Positions 30,000-38,077 are shown, counted from the stretch's first letter. The stretch is 64,000 nt of DNA from Bacteroides sp. 43_108 (GCA_001915545.1 MNQS01000134.1:7663-71662), one strand, 5' to 3'. Made by a program: numbers and translations. Notes: generated by a model from the letters alone, not told the origin.

Positions 30000-30080
30000 T
30001 ATGCACAGCAAACTTTATTTTCTAAATCTAGTTGTAATTTATTGTATATCAATAATTAATACAGATTCTGTTGTTTGCTG
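29962..30080 (-). ncRNA. Candidate tracrRNA next to the CRISPR array
   Basis: On the minus strand the bases at 30042-30031 (ATAAATTACAAC) pair with the first 11 bases of the CRISPR repeat read in the GTTGTGATTTGC orientation, nine Watson-Crick and two G-U pairs, as an anti-repeat should. Downstream come AAAATAAAGTTTGC, which resembles the region after the anti-repeat in known type II-C tracrRNAs (for example Campylobacter), and then the strong hairpin 29962-29999. A promoter inside the adjacent repeat would start a transcript near 30080, giving about 118 bases. The upper part of the duplex is weak. This is inference; no cas9 is present to test it against. Confidence 0.45.
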
Positions 30081-30339
30081 TAGTGCAAAAATACTAAATT
30101 GAAAGCAAATCACAACTATATTGCATAGTACAAAATATAGTATACTGTTGTTTGCTGTAGTGCAAAAATACTAAATTGAAAGCAAATCACAACTAAGGAG
30201 TTCGGAAACCTTATCAGCATGAGTTGTTTGCTGTAGTGCAAAAATACTAAATTGAAAGCAAATCACAACCTCAATACGGACAGGGATACGCCTAAAGCAG
30301 TTGTTTGCTGTAGTGCAAAAATACTAAATTGAAAGCAAA
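30070..30339 (-). CRISPR. Orphan type II-C-like CRISPR array, 4 repeats and 3 spacers
   Basis: Repeats of 47 bp lie at 30070-30116, 30147-30193 and 30223-30269 and are identical; a fourth at 30300-30339 is truncated after 40 bp. Spacers are 30, 29 and 30 bp (30117-30146, 30194-30222, 30270-30299) and unrelated to each other. On the minus strand the repeat begins GTTGTGATTTGCTTTCAATT and ends CAGCAAACAAC, closely like the 47-bp type II-C repeats of Bacteroides fragilis. Minus orientation is preferred because of that match, the internal promoter and the anti-repeat. No cas gene lies within the window, so the array depends on Cas9 encoded elsewhere or is a relic. Confidence 0.93.
30086..30115 (-). 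promoter_or_regulatory. Promoter inside each CRISPR repeat (first copy given)
   Basis: Within the repeat on the minus strand TTG (repeat positions 2-4), a 19-bp gap and TATTTTTG (positions 24-31) match the Bacteroidetes promoter consensus. Every full repeat carries it, so each spacer could be transcribed from its own upstream repeat. Confidence 0.6.
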
Positions 30340-30468
30340 GTTGTACATATACTTTCTATATAATCTAAATTGCATGTTGGTAATTGTGCTGTATTTATTA
30401 AATTCCTTATCTCGGATAGTTGTGCCTTTCCCCCTTTCCGCCAGTCGGAGTGTTTCCAAAAAAAGATA

Positions 30469-30476
30469 TATCTTTG
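30469..30476 (+). promoter_or_regulatory. Likely -7 box of the uvrD promoter
   Basis: TATCTTTG matches TAnnTTTG, 46 bases before the helicase ATG. The TTG element at the usual distance is not clear. The remaining 29880-30522 gap holds only the hairpin, the candidate tracrRNA and the CRISPR array. Confidence 0.45.
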
Positions 30477-30522
30477 CATCCGGTAAAAAAACTTTATTCT
30501 CTGAATATCTTCAAAAACTGAG

Positions 30523-32931
30523 ATGGACAATCGTTATCTGGAAGAACTGAATGATGAACAGCGCGCGGCAATCGAATATTGCGGCGGGCCTTCGCTGGTG
30601 ATTGCCGGTGCGGGTTCGGGCAAGACGCGCGTACTGACATATAAGATTGCCTACCTGCTCGAACACGGCTACGAACCGTGGTCGATACTGGCGCTGACCT
30701 TCACCAACAAGGCCGCCAGCGAGATGAAGGCGCGTATAGCAAGGCAGGTGGGAGAGGAACAGTCGAAGTATCTTTGGATGGGCACCTTCCACTCCATATT
30801 CCTGCGCATACTGCGCATGGAGCACGAGCTGACGGGATTTTCGCCCAACTTCACCATCTACGACTCGGCCGACAGCAAGAGCCTGCTCAAGAGCGTCGTG
30901 AAGGACCTTCAGCTGGATGAAAAGACGTATGCCCCCGGCAACATGCTCGGACGCATATCGAATGCAAAGAACCGCCTCATATCGCCCGAAGCCTATGCCG
31001 CCACGGCCGACTATCTGAGGGCCGATACGAGGGCGCGCATACCGGCATTCCGCTACGTCTACAGTCGCTATGCCGAGCGGTGCCGTCTGGCCGATGCAAT
31101 GGACTTCGATGACATCCTGGTGTACACCTACCGCCTCTTCGACGAGCACCCCGAGGTGCTGGCCAAGTATGTCGAGAGATTCAGGTATGTGCTCGTCGAC
31201 GAGTATCAGGACACCAACTTTGCACAGCACAAGATTGTGTGGCAGCTGACGAGGCAGAACCGCCGAATATGCGTTGTCGGCGACGACGCGCAGAGCATCT
31301 ATTCCTTTCGTGGAGCAAACATCGACAACATTCTTTCGTTCAGCGACTTGTACGGAGGTGCAAGGCTGTTCAAGCTGGAGCGCAACTACAGGTCGACGCA
31401 GGTCATCGTGGAGGCGGCCAACAGCCTCATTGCCAAGAACGAGGCGCAGATACGCAAGGATGTGTATTCGGACAACGAGAGGGGCGACCTGATAGGTGTG
31501 TTCGAGGCCTACTCCGACGTGGAGGAGGGCGGAATGGTGGTGAGGAAAATCGAGAGCATCAGGAAGGCCGAGGGATGCGGCTACTCCGACTTCGCCATTC
31601 TCTACCGCACGAATGCGCAGAGCCGTATATTCGAAGAGGCGCTGCGGAAGAACGGAATGCCGTACAGGATATACGGCGGATTGTCGTTCTATCAGCGCAA
31701 GGAAATAAAGGACATCATTGCATACTTCCGCCTTTCGGTCAATCCGAACGACGAGGAGGCGTTCAAGCGCGTCATAAACTATCCGGCGCGAGGCATCGGA
31801 AACACCACGATGGCAAAGATTGCCGATGCCGCGAACAGGGCCGGTGTGAGCCTGTGGACAGCCATCGGCGACCCGCTTGCCTACGGAATAGACGTGGCGA
31901 AGGGCACGGCTGCGAAGATTGCCGGGTTCCGCATGCTGATTGAGGACTTCATCGAACTGGCGCGCACGAAGGATGCCAAGGAGGCGGGCGAGGAGATGGT
32001 GAAGCGGAGCGGCATCATCAACGACATCTATCAGGACCGCACGCCCGACAACCTGAGCAGGCAGGAGAACGTGGAGGAGCTGATGAACGGCATGGCCGAC
32101 TTCTGCGAGGGGCGCAGGGAGGAAGGCAACGGAAATGTGTCGATAAGCGACTACCTCTCGGAGGTGTCGCTGCTCTCGGACGTCGACACCGATAAGGGCG
32201 ACGACGAGCACAAGGTGACGCTGATGACGATACACTCGGCAAAGGGACTGGAATTCGGCACGGTGTTCGTCGTGGGGCTCGAGGAAAATCTCTTCCCGAG
32301 CCAGATGGCAAGCGGTTCGATGCGCGAGATGGAAGAGGAGAGGCGTCTGTTCTACGTTGCCATAACGCGTGCCGAGAAGCATTGCTTCCTCTCGTACGCA
32401 CGGAGCCGTTACAGGTACGGCAAGATGGAGTTCGGCACGCCTAGCCGTTTCATCGGCGACATTGACCCCTGTTACCTCGACCGCCAGGCGAAGGCGAGGA
32501 CGCTGGGCAGGGATGCCGACGTGGAGCTGCCGTGGGCTTCGCGCGAAAGGACATCGACGCCGCGGAGCTCATTCGGAGCTGGCAGTGAACCGGTGGAGTG
32601 GCGCGGGGAGCGTTCGGAGAGATTCTTCGAGCGTTCGCAGAAGATGCACGAGGAGGTCGATGTGAACAGGCGTCAGGAGAAGCTGGTGCCCCCGTCGCCA
32701 GCCATCAGAAAACTGAGGCCTGTGCCGGCCGGAAAGGCTGCGCAGGCGGGCTCTGCCGGCGTGGACGACGGGCTCAGCGCCGGTCAGCACATCGAGCACG
32801 AGAGGTTCGGCCGAGGTACGGTGGAAAAGGTGGAAGGACGAGGCGACAACTGCAAGGCTACGGTGAGATTCGAGAACGCCGGAGTGAAACAGCTGCTGCT
32901 GAAGTTCGCACGCTTCAAGGTGGTCGACTGA
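30523..32931 (+). CDS. UvrD/PcrA-type ATP-dependent DNA helicase
   Basis: A superfamily 1A 3'-5' DNA helicase of 802 residues that unwinds DNA in excision and mismatch repair and removes proteins such as recombinase filaments. Motif I is AGAGSGKT (28-35), motif Ia ALTFTNKAA, motif II DEYQDTN (near 227), motif III GDDAQSIYSFRGA, motif IV ERNYRST, motif V TIHSAKGLE and motif VI YVAITRAE. A C-terminal region of about 130 residues ends in a small domain (EHERFGRGTVEKVEG) like the PcrA RNA-polymerase-interaction Tudor-type module. It begins a GC-richer segment directly after the CRISPR array and is the right border of the AT-rich island. nspC follows in the same direction. Confidence 0.95.
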   Translation: MDNRYLEELNDEQRAAIEYCGGPSLVIAGAGSGKTRVLTYKIAYLLEHGYEPWSILALTFTNKAASEMKARIARQVGEEQSKYLWMGTFHSIFLRILRMEHELTGFSPNFTIYDSADSKSLLKSVVKDLQLDEKTYAPGNMLGRISNAKNRLISPEAYAATADYLRADTRARIPAFRYVYSRYAERCRLADAMDFDDILVYTYRLFDEHPEVLAKYVERFRYVLVDEYQDTNFAQHKIVWQLTRQNRRICVVGDDAQSIYSFRGANIDNILSFSDLYGGARLFKLERNYRSTQVIVEAANSLIAKNEAQIRKDVYSDNERGDLIGVFEAYSDVEEGGMVVRKIESIRKAEGCGYSDFAILYRTNAQSRIFEEALRKNGMPYRIYGGLSFYQRKEIKDIIAYFRLSVNPNDEEAFKRVINYPARGIGNTTMAKIADAANRAGVSLWTAIGDPLAYGIDVAKGTAAKIAGFRMLIEDFIELARTKDAKEAGEEMVKRSGIINDIYQDRTPDNLSRQENVEELMNGMADFCEGRREEGNGNVSISDYLSEVSLLSDVDTDKGDDEHKVTLMTIHSAKGLEFGTVFVVGLEENLFPSQMASGSMREMEEERRLFYVAITRAEKHCFLSYARSRYRYGKMEFGTPSRFIGDIDPCYLDRQAKARTLGRDADVELPWASRERTSTPRSSFGAGSEPVEWRGERSERFFERSQKMHEEVDVNRRQEKLVPPSPAIRKLRPVPAGKAAQAGSAGVDDGLSAGQHIEHERFGRGTVEKVEGRGDNCKATVRFENAGVKQLLLKFARFKVVD

Positions 32932-33024
32932 TACCGCGTCAAGATATATATAAGGGAATATGATGTGTGTTTTGAATAGCACCATACACTATAAAAGAAG
33001 AAGATAATAATAACATTTTTTGAT

Positions 33025-34215
33025 ATGGCAGAAAAAACAACTTTGCTTGAAGAGAATTTGGACAAGATACCGAATCCGTGCTACGTGATGGAGGAACAGC
33101 TCCTGAGACGCAACCTGGAATTGATTAAGAGTGTGGCCGAACGTGCAGACATCGAGGTGATACTTGCGTTCAAGGCTTTTGCGCTGTGGAAATCGTTCGG
33201 CATCTTCCGCGAGTACATATCGCACACGACTGCCAGTTCGCTCTACGAGGCACGTCTTGCGCTGGAGGAGTTCGGAAGCAGGGCTCACACTTATTCACCG
33301 GCTTATACGGAGGAAGAGTTTCCCGACATTATGAGATGCAGCAGCCACATCACGTTCAATTCGCTCAGCCAGTATGAGAGATTCTATCCGTACGTGCGCG
33401 AGAACGGCAACGGCGAGGTGTCGTGCGGATTGAGAGTGAATCCAGAGTATTCGGAGATTGAGACACTGCTGTACAATCCTTGTGCTCCGGGATCGAGGTT
33501 CGGCATACTGGCGTCGGCACTGCCGGAAAGACTGCCTGAGGGCATTGAGGGATTCCACATACACTGCCACTGCGAGAGCGGTGCCGATGAGTTCGAGCGT
33601 ACGCTCAAGCATATTGAGGAGAAGTTTGCAGGATGGTTCGGACAGCTGAAGTGGATAAACTTCGGCGGAGGTCACCTGATGACACGCAAGGACTACGATG
33701 TGGAGAGGCTAGTGGGGATGATGCAGGAGTTCCGCGCACGCTACCCTTGGCTGAAGGTGATACTGGAACCAGGATCGGCATTTGCATGGCAGACAGGTCC
33801 GCTCGTGGCAAAGGTGGTGGATGTGGTTGAGAACAGCGGTGTGAAGACGGCCATACTGAACGTGAGCTTCACTTGCCACATGCCCGATTGCCTCGAAATG
33901 CCGTATCGCCCTAAGGTGAGATATGCGGAAACAATCGACGACGATAGTCTCGAAATGGCGCGCTCGGAAAAAAATATTTATCGTCTCGGCGGAAACAGCT
34001 GTCTGAGCGGCGATTTCATGGGACTTTGGCGATTCGACCACGAACTGAAGGTGGGAGAGACGCTGATTTTCGAGGACATGATTCACTATACTACGGTGAA
34101 AACCAACATGTTTAACGGAATATCGCACCCGTCGATAGGCATGCTGAAGATGGATGGAGAGTTTGAACTTTTCCGCCGTTTCGGCTATGAAGATTATCGT
34201 GACCGCATGTGCTGA
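33025..34215 (+). CDS. nspC: Carboxynorspermidine decarboxylase
   Basis: A PLP-dependent decarboxylase of the alanine-racemase fold that makes norspermidine or spermidine from the carboxylated precursor, the last step of the alternative polyamine pathway used by many gut Bacteroidetes. The 396-residue protein has the N-terminal barrel with the PLP lysine in VILAFKAFALW, the HIHCHCESG stretch, the INFGGGH phosphate-binding glycines and EPGSAFAWQTG, and the C-terminal GNSCLSGDFMG motif with the active-site cysteine. It lies 93 bases after uvrD. Carboxyspermidine dehydrogenase, its pathway partner, is not in the window. Confidence 0.94.
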   Translation: MAEKTTLLEENLDKIPNPCYVMEEQLLRRNLELIKSVAERADIEVILAFKAFALWKSFGIFREYISHTTASSLYEARLALEEFGSRAHTYSPAYTEEEFPDIMRCSSHITFNSLSQYERFYPYVRENGNGEVSCGLRVNPEYSEIETLLYNPCAPGSRFGILASALPERLPEGIEGFHIHCHCESGADEFERTLKHIEEKFAGWFGQLKWINFGGGHLMTRKDYDVERLVGMMQEFRARYPWLKVILEPGSAFAWQTGPLVAKVVDVVENSGVKTAILNVSFTCHMPDCLEMPYRPKVRYAETIDDDSLEMARSEKNIYRLGGNSCLSGDFMGLWRFDHELKVGETLIFEDMIHYTTVKTNMFNGISHPSIGMLKMDGEFELFRRFGYEDYRDRMC

Positions 34216-34257
34216 AAGCGGTCATGACAAATTTTTTTTGAAAAAATGCCGGAAAAG

Positions 34258-34288
34258 TTTGGTAGTTAAAAGGAAATGCCTACCTTTG
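34258..34288 (+). promoter_or_regulatory. Promoter of the tRNA cluster
   Basis: TTTG (34258-34261), a 19-bp gap and TACCTTTG (34281-34288) match the Bacteroidetes consensus fully. It begins about 65 bases before the first tRNA. Confidence 0.75.
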
Positions 34289-34354
34289 CACTCGCGTTTC
34301 GGAGGAAACGACATGACAACGAGAAACAAAGCTCGGTAAGCTGGTTGAAATGAT

Positions 34355-34427
34355 GCGGAAATAGCTCAGTTGGTAGAGCACAACCTTGCCAAGGTTGGGG
34401 TCGCGAGTTCGAGTCTCGTTTTCCGCT
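34355..34427 (+). tRNA. tRNA-Gly(GCC), copy 1
   Basis: Full cloverleaf: acceptor GCGGAAA pairs with TTTCCGC, the anticodon loop TTGCCAA gives GCC (34388-34390), and the T-arm has GTTCGAGTC. No CCA is encoded. First gene of a five-tRNA cluster. Confidence 0.97.
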
Positions 34428-34457
34428 CAAAGAGGCCTTCGGACGGGCAAATGAGTT

Positions 34458-34538
34458 GCCCAAGTGGCGGAATGGTAGACGCGCTCGTTTCAGGTGCGAG
34501 TGTTTCACGACGTGCAAGTTCGAGTCTTGTCTTGGGCA
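34458..34538 (+). tRNA. tRNA-Leu(CAG)
   Basis: Class II tRNA: acceptor GCCCAAG with CTTGGGC, anticodon stem CTCGT/GCGAG around loop TTCAGGT gives CAG, a long variable arm, then AAGTTCGAGTCTT. Confidence 0.96.
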
Positions 34539-34574
34539 CATTCTCAATGTTAGATGGAAAGCTTTTTTTATGAT

Positions 34575-34656
34575 GGAGAGGTGGCGGAATGGTAGACGCG
34601 CTACTTTGAGGGGGTAGTGTGCACGGCACGTGGGAGTTCGAGTCTCCTCCTCTTCA
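34575..34656 (+). tRNA. tRNA-Leu(GAG)
   Basis: Class II tRNA: acceptor GGAGAGG with CCTCTTC (one G-U pair), anticodon stem CTACT/GGTAG around loop TTGAGGG gives GAG, long variable arm, T-arm GGGAGTTCGAGTCTCCT. Confidence 0.95.
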
Positions 34657-34671
34657 CATAAACAAATGAAT

Positions 34672-34744
34672 GCGGAAATAGCTCAGTTGGTAGAGCACAA
34701 CCTTGCCAAGGTTGGGGTCGCGAGTTCGAGTCTCGTTTTCCGCT
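34672..34744 (+). tRNA. tRNA-Gly(GCC), copy 2
   Basis: Identical in sequence to the tRNA-Gly at 34355-34427, with the same 73-base length and anticodon GCC. Confidence 0.97.
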
Positions 34745-34793
34745 CCAGTTTTAGTTCTACGGATTCTGACTTTCTAAGGAAAGATTCAGTGTT

Positions 34794-34866
34794 GCGGAAA
34801 TAGCTCAGTTGGTAGAGCACAACCTTGCCAAGGTTGGGGTCGCGAGTTCGAGTCTCGTTTTCCGCT
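34794..34866 (+). tRNA. tRNA-Gly(GCC), copy 3
   Basis: Identical to the two upstream tRNA-Gly copies; last gene of the cluster. No integrase gene or duplicated tRNA end is visible beside it. Confidence 0.97.
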
Positions 34867-35082
34867 CAAAGTCAAAATTTGATTTTTCAGTTTTAAGAAG
34901 AAGATATCGCCCAATAAGCGGTATCTTTTTTCGTTTTCAGAAGGTGGAGCAGGAGAGCGGTTTCTCTATTTTTTTACTCTCTATGCTCTCTGGCTTTCAA
35001 ATCTTTTTTTCTGCTTTTGGCGGAATGTTTGGCGAATTGCCGGCAAACGCCCCGTGAATTAAGTTTTGTAGAACTGCCATCG

Positions 35083-35222
35083 AATGTCATTCCTGGCAAA
35101 GACCAGGAAACTCATGTACATGTTATTGCCAATGTCCGCAAGGATTCAATAGCAGGAAAGTAAAACCTTTATAAATTGTGTCGACAATTAAATAGATTCC
35201 GCATCAAGTGCGGGATGACATT
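35083..35222. mobile_element. MITE-like element, copy 1 (about 140 bp)
   Basis: Bounded by the inverted ends AATGTCAT (35083-35090) and ATGACATT (35215-35222). Inside are two short hairpins, TTCCTGG/CCAGGAA near the left end and a near-perfect CCGCA/TGCGG next to the right end. No reading frame. It lies in the 1.3-kb gene-free stretch after the tRNA cluster. Confidence 0.65.
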
Positions 35223-35347
35223 TTATAAGAATTTTCAGTGTAATATATAATAATGTTATAATAGATAGAGAATTACAAGCAAGCAGTCTTTTTGCTGTAA
35301 TGCCCGTGAATGAATATGTGTTTAGCCGTTTTGCAGAATTGCCGGCG

Positions 35348-35488
35348 AATGTCATTCCTGGCAAGGACCAGGAACCTTATGTGTATGTTATTGCCAATGT
35401 CCGCAAGGATTCAGTAGCAGGAAAGTAAAACCTTTATTTAATTGTGTCGACATTTACGTAGATCCCGCATCAAGTGCGGGATGACATT
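35348..35488. mobile_element. MITE-like element, copy 2 (about 141 bp)
   Basis: Same direction and same structure as copy 1, with ends AATGTCAT (35348-35355) and ATGACATT (35481-35488), and highly similar throughout. The right-hand hairpin is perfect here, ATCCCGCA-TCAAG-TGCGGGAT. Confidence 0.65.
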
Positions 35489-35529
35489 TTATTTGATCAT
35501 GGTGCGTGAAAGCAATTAAAGTGTCTACG

Positions 35530-35616
35530 AACGTCATTCCTGGCAAGGATCAGGAATCTCATCTACATGTTATTGCTAATGTCTGCATGGTTTCAACAAC
35601 TAGTAGAGTTTTTATC
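35530..35616. mobile_element. MITE-like element, left half only
   Basis: Matches the first ~85 bases of the two full copies (CGTCATTCCTGGCAAGGATC and onward), then similarity fades; the right end is missing. Confidence 0.55.
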
Positions 35617-35630
35617 ACAGCTTTTTCAAT

Positions 35631-35673
35631 TGTAACATGTAACACGTAACATTAAGAAAACATCGCTTTTCAT
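35631..35673. repeat. Dispersed ~43-bp direct repeat, copy 1
   Basis: Begins TGTAACATGTAACACGTAAC and ends in a CTTTTCAT-like block. A similar copy is at 35976-36019. The rest of 34867-36138 is AT-rich and holds no gene that I can support. Confidence 0.55.
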
Positions 35674-35975
35674 GCATCTCCGCAAATGCATCGTCATAAG
35701 TATTTTCCTGCAAATTCTCCAATTTGTGTCATTTTCTAATATGTACATCAATTTATCTATATATATACCTTATTATATTGTTATCTTATAAAAATATAAT
35801 GAGGATTATGTTTAATAACAAAGCGGAAAAATTATAAAGATCCCCCTTTTTAGGAATTATCCTAACTTTGTCCTCACTTTATTTCTGCCTTTATACTCTG
35901 ACGTGTTTCCATACTTTTTTCAGAAATAATTATCCTTTAATCTTTCTGAATAACTTGTTTATCGTTTCAGCATAA

Positions 35976-36019
35976 TGTAACATGCAACATGTAACAATAA
36001 GAAAAACACTTGTTTTCAT
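35976..36019. repeat. Dispersed ~43-bp direct repeat, copy 2
   Basis: Begins TGTAACATGCAACATGTAAC; same layout as the copy at 35631, with a few substitutions. Lies about 160 bases upstream of the metal ATPase start. Confidence 0.55.
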
Positions 36020-36138
36020 CTTTAATATATAAGTATTCACAAAGCATAAATTCCCATCAATTCAATAAATATTAATCAGAAAAATTATACGCTCACCTTT
36101 TAGCCTGAAAATGCAACTCGGTTGCACCGGCTGAATTA

Positions 36139-36146
36139 TACATTTG
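36139..36146 (+). promoter_or_regulatory. Possible -7 box for the metal ATPase gene
   Basis: TACATTTG matches TAnnTTTG and lies 36 bases before the ATG at 36182. It would exclude the upstream start at 36122. The TTG element is only 14 bp away (36122-36124), so the call is weak. Confidence 0.35.
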
Positions 36147-36181
36147 CAATACGGGAAAGAAAATATTATAAGAATTGCTAT

Positions 36182-38077
36182 ATGTTGTACGGTATTAATG
36201 TGAAATCGGTTGTGAGCTTGGTATTGCTCGTGGCGGGAATGGTTGCCGATTATTTCTTCGGCGATGACGGATTTTGGAATTATGCAAGGATTGTTTTTTA
36301 TGTGCTTGCATATTTGCCTGTGGGTATTCCAGTTCTCAAGGAAGCTTGGGAAAATATCGTTGAGAAAAAAGACTGGTGCAATGAATTCATGCTGATGACG
36401 ATTGCTTCTATCGGAGCATTTGCAATCGGTGAGTTTCCTGAGGCTGTAGCGGTGATGGTGTTTTATTCCATCGGTGAATCGCTTCAGGATCGTGCTGTCG
36501 ATAATGCCCGGCGTACGATAAGCAGTATGGCGGATATGCGCGCTGAGACGGCTGTGGTTGTGCGTGGCGGTGAGCATGTGAGCATAAAGGCTGAGGACAT
36601 TGATGCAGGTGACGTGGTGTTCGTGAAAGTCGGCGAAAGAATTCCTGCTGACGGTATGCTTATGGACACTTCGGCATCGTTCAATGCTTCTGCTCTTACC
36701 GGTGAAAGTGTGCCTCAGGACAAATGTGCCGGCGACGAGGTGTTTTCGGGCATGATTCCTGTTTCGTCGCCTGTGTGCATAAAGGCCTTGCGCAAGGCTG
36801 ACGACAGTGCGGCTGCCAGAATAATGAGGATGGTTGAAGATGCTTCGGAAAGAAAATCGTCGGCGGAGCTGTTTATAAGGAAGTTTGCACATTACTATAC
36901 GCCTTCGGTTGTCGTGGCGGCACTTCTGCTGATTGTCTGCCCTTTCGTATATTCTCTCTTTGCTGATGATTATGTTTACTATGCCGGTCAATGGGTGTAC
37001 AGGGCAATGATTTTTCTTGTTGTGTCCTGCCCTTGCGCACTTGTCATCAGTATTCCGCTGAGTTATTTCTCCGGTATAGGCGCGGCTTCGCACAACGGCA
37101 TTCTCTTCAAAGGTGGCAATTTTCTTGATGCTGCGGCAAAGCTGAATACAGTCGTGTTCGACAAGACGGGTACACTGACGACGGGGCGTTTTACGGTTGA
37201 CAGTATTGATGTCAGTGGTACTGTAGGTGAAGATGCTCTTGTAGGCATTGTGGCAGGACTTGAGTCTTCATCCATGCATCCGATAGCAAAAGCTGTAGTT
37301 GAATATGCTGAGAAATCCGGTGTGAAAGTTTCGTATGCAGAGAATGTTGAGGAAATGGCCGGATATGGTGTGAAAGGCACTGTTGATGGGCGCGTGGTTA
37401 TGGTTGGAAATGAGAAGATGATGAGGGAGTACGGTGTGGAAGGTATACCGGAAGGCGGTATAAAGACTAACGGCCCTACTCTATTTTGCGCTGTCGACGG
37501 TGTGTATGCCGGTCGTATCGTGGTGAAAGATGTGGTGAAGGACGATGCCGTGAATGCTGTTTCTGAACTTAAACGATTGGGCATCAGAAAAATAGAGATT
37601 CTTTCGGGTGACCGTCAGGACATAACTGAGGAAATTGCAGGTAAGATCGGCATAGACGAGGCATACGGCAATCTGCTTCCCGGCGACAAGCTTGCGCATG
37701 TAGAGAAACTTATTGGTGACAGAAGAAACTGTGTGGCTTTCGTCGGCGACGGCATAAACGATGCTCCGGTGCTGGCATTGAGCGATGTCGGTGTGGCCAT
37801 GGGAGGCATCGGTTCGGACATGGCTATAGAGGCTGCGGATGTGGTGATTCGCGACGACAAGCCTTCGAAACTTGCTGTTGCAATAAAGATCGGGCGCGGT
37901 ACGAGGCGTGTTGTCATGGAAAATATTATATTTGCCGTAGGTGCTAAACTGGCGGTCATAGTGCTGGGTGCTTTGGGTGTTGCGACGATGTGGGAAGCAA
38001 TATTTGCCGATGTCGGTGTGGGACTCATTGCCATTATGAATGCTGCAAGGATTCAGATTGCTTGGAGAAAGAAGTAA
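36182..38077 (+). CDS. Heavy-metal-translocating P1B-type ATPase
   Basis: A membrane pump of about 631 residues that exports metal ions at the cost of ATP. The start at 36182 (MLYGINVKSVV) is chosen because the 20 upstream codons overlap a promoter-like box. Visible features are transmembrane helices at the N-terminus, the TGES actuator motif (ALTGESVPQDK), the metal-site CPC in SCPCALVIS (about 283-288), the phosphorylated aspartate in DKTGTLTTG (about 327), the SMHPIAKA nucleotide-site HP motif and the hinge GDGINDAP. The CPC motif and overall look suit Zn2+/Cd2+/Pb2+ pumps. It has no N-terminal HMA or cysteine/histidine-rich metal-binding domain. A Fur-family regulator gene follows 57 bases downstream. 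Confidence 0.92.
   Translation: MLYGINVKSVVSLVLLVAGMVADYFFGDDGFWNYARIVFYVLAYLPVGIPVLKEAWENIVEKKDWCNEFMLMTIASIGAFAIGEFPEAVAVMVFYSIGESLQDRAVDNARRTISSMADMRAETAVVVRGGEHVSIKAEDIDAGDVVFVKVGERIPADGMLMDTSASFNASALTGESVPQDKCAGDEVFSGMIPVSSPVCIKALRKADDSAAARIMRMVEDASERKSSAELFIRKFAHYYTPSVVVAALLLIVCPFVYSLFADDYVYYAGQWVYRAMIFLVVSCPCALVISIPLSYFSGIGAASHNGILFKGGNFLDAAAKLNTVVFDKTGTLTTGRFTVDSIDVSGTVGEDALVGIVAGLESSSMHPIAKAVVEYAEKSGVKVSYAENVEEMAGYGVKGTVDGRVVMVGNEKMMREYGVEGIPEGGIKTNGPTLFCAVDGVYAGRIVVKDVVKDDAVNAVSELKRLGIRKIEILSGDRQDITEEIAGKIGIDEAYGNLLPGDKLAHVEKLIGDRRNCVAFVGDGINDAPVLALSDVGVAMGGIGSDMAIEAADVVIRDDKPSKLAVAIKIGRGTRRVVMENIIFAVGAKLAVIVLGALGVATMWEAIFADVGVGLIAIMNAARIQIAWRKK

Noticed and set aside
30340-30400. 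Alternative anti-repeat just right of the truncated CRISPR repeat (GAAAGTATATGTACAAC on the minus strand)
   Set aside because: Pairing is interrupted and it runs straight into the repeat with no following hairpin; the candidate at 29962-30080 is better placed.
30511-32382. 623-residue open frame antisense to the helicase gene
   Set aside because: It is a mirror of the GC-rich codon pattern of uvrD; composition is histidine/arginine-rich and matches no family, while the plus-strand gene has all helicase motifs.
34266-35057. Short frames over the tRNA cluster
   Set aside because: They read through tRNA genes and repeat each other because the tRNA-Gly copies are identical.
34867-36138. Integrated element at the tRNA cluster
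   Set aside because: No integrase, no duplicated tRNA 3' end and no phage genes are present; only small non-coding repeats.
36062-37093. 343-residue minus-strand frame over the metal ATPase
   Set aside because: Shadow of the ATPase gene; no recognisable domain.
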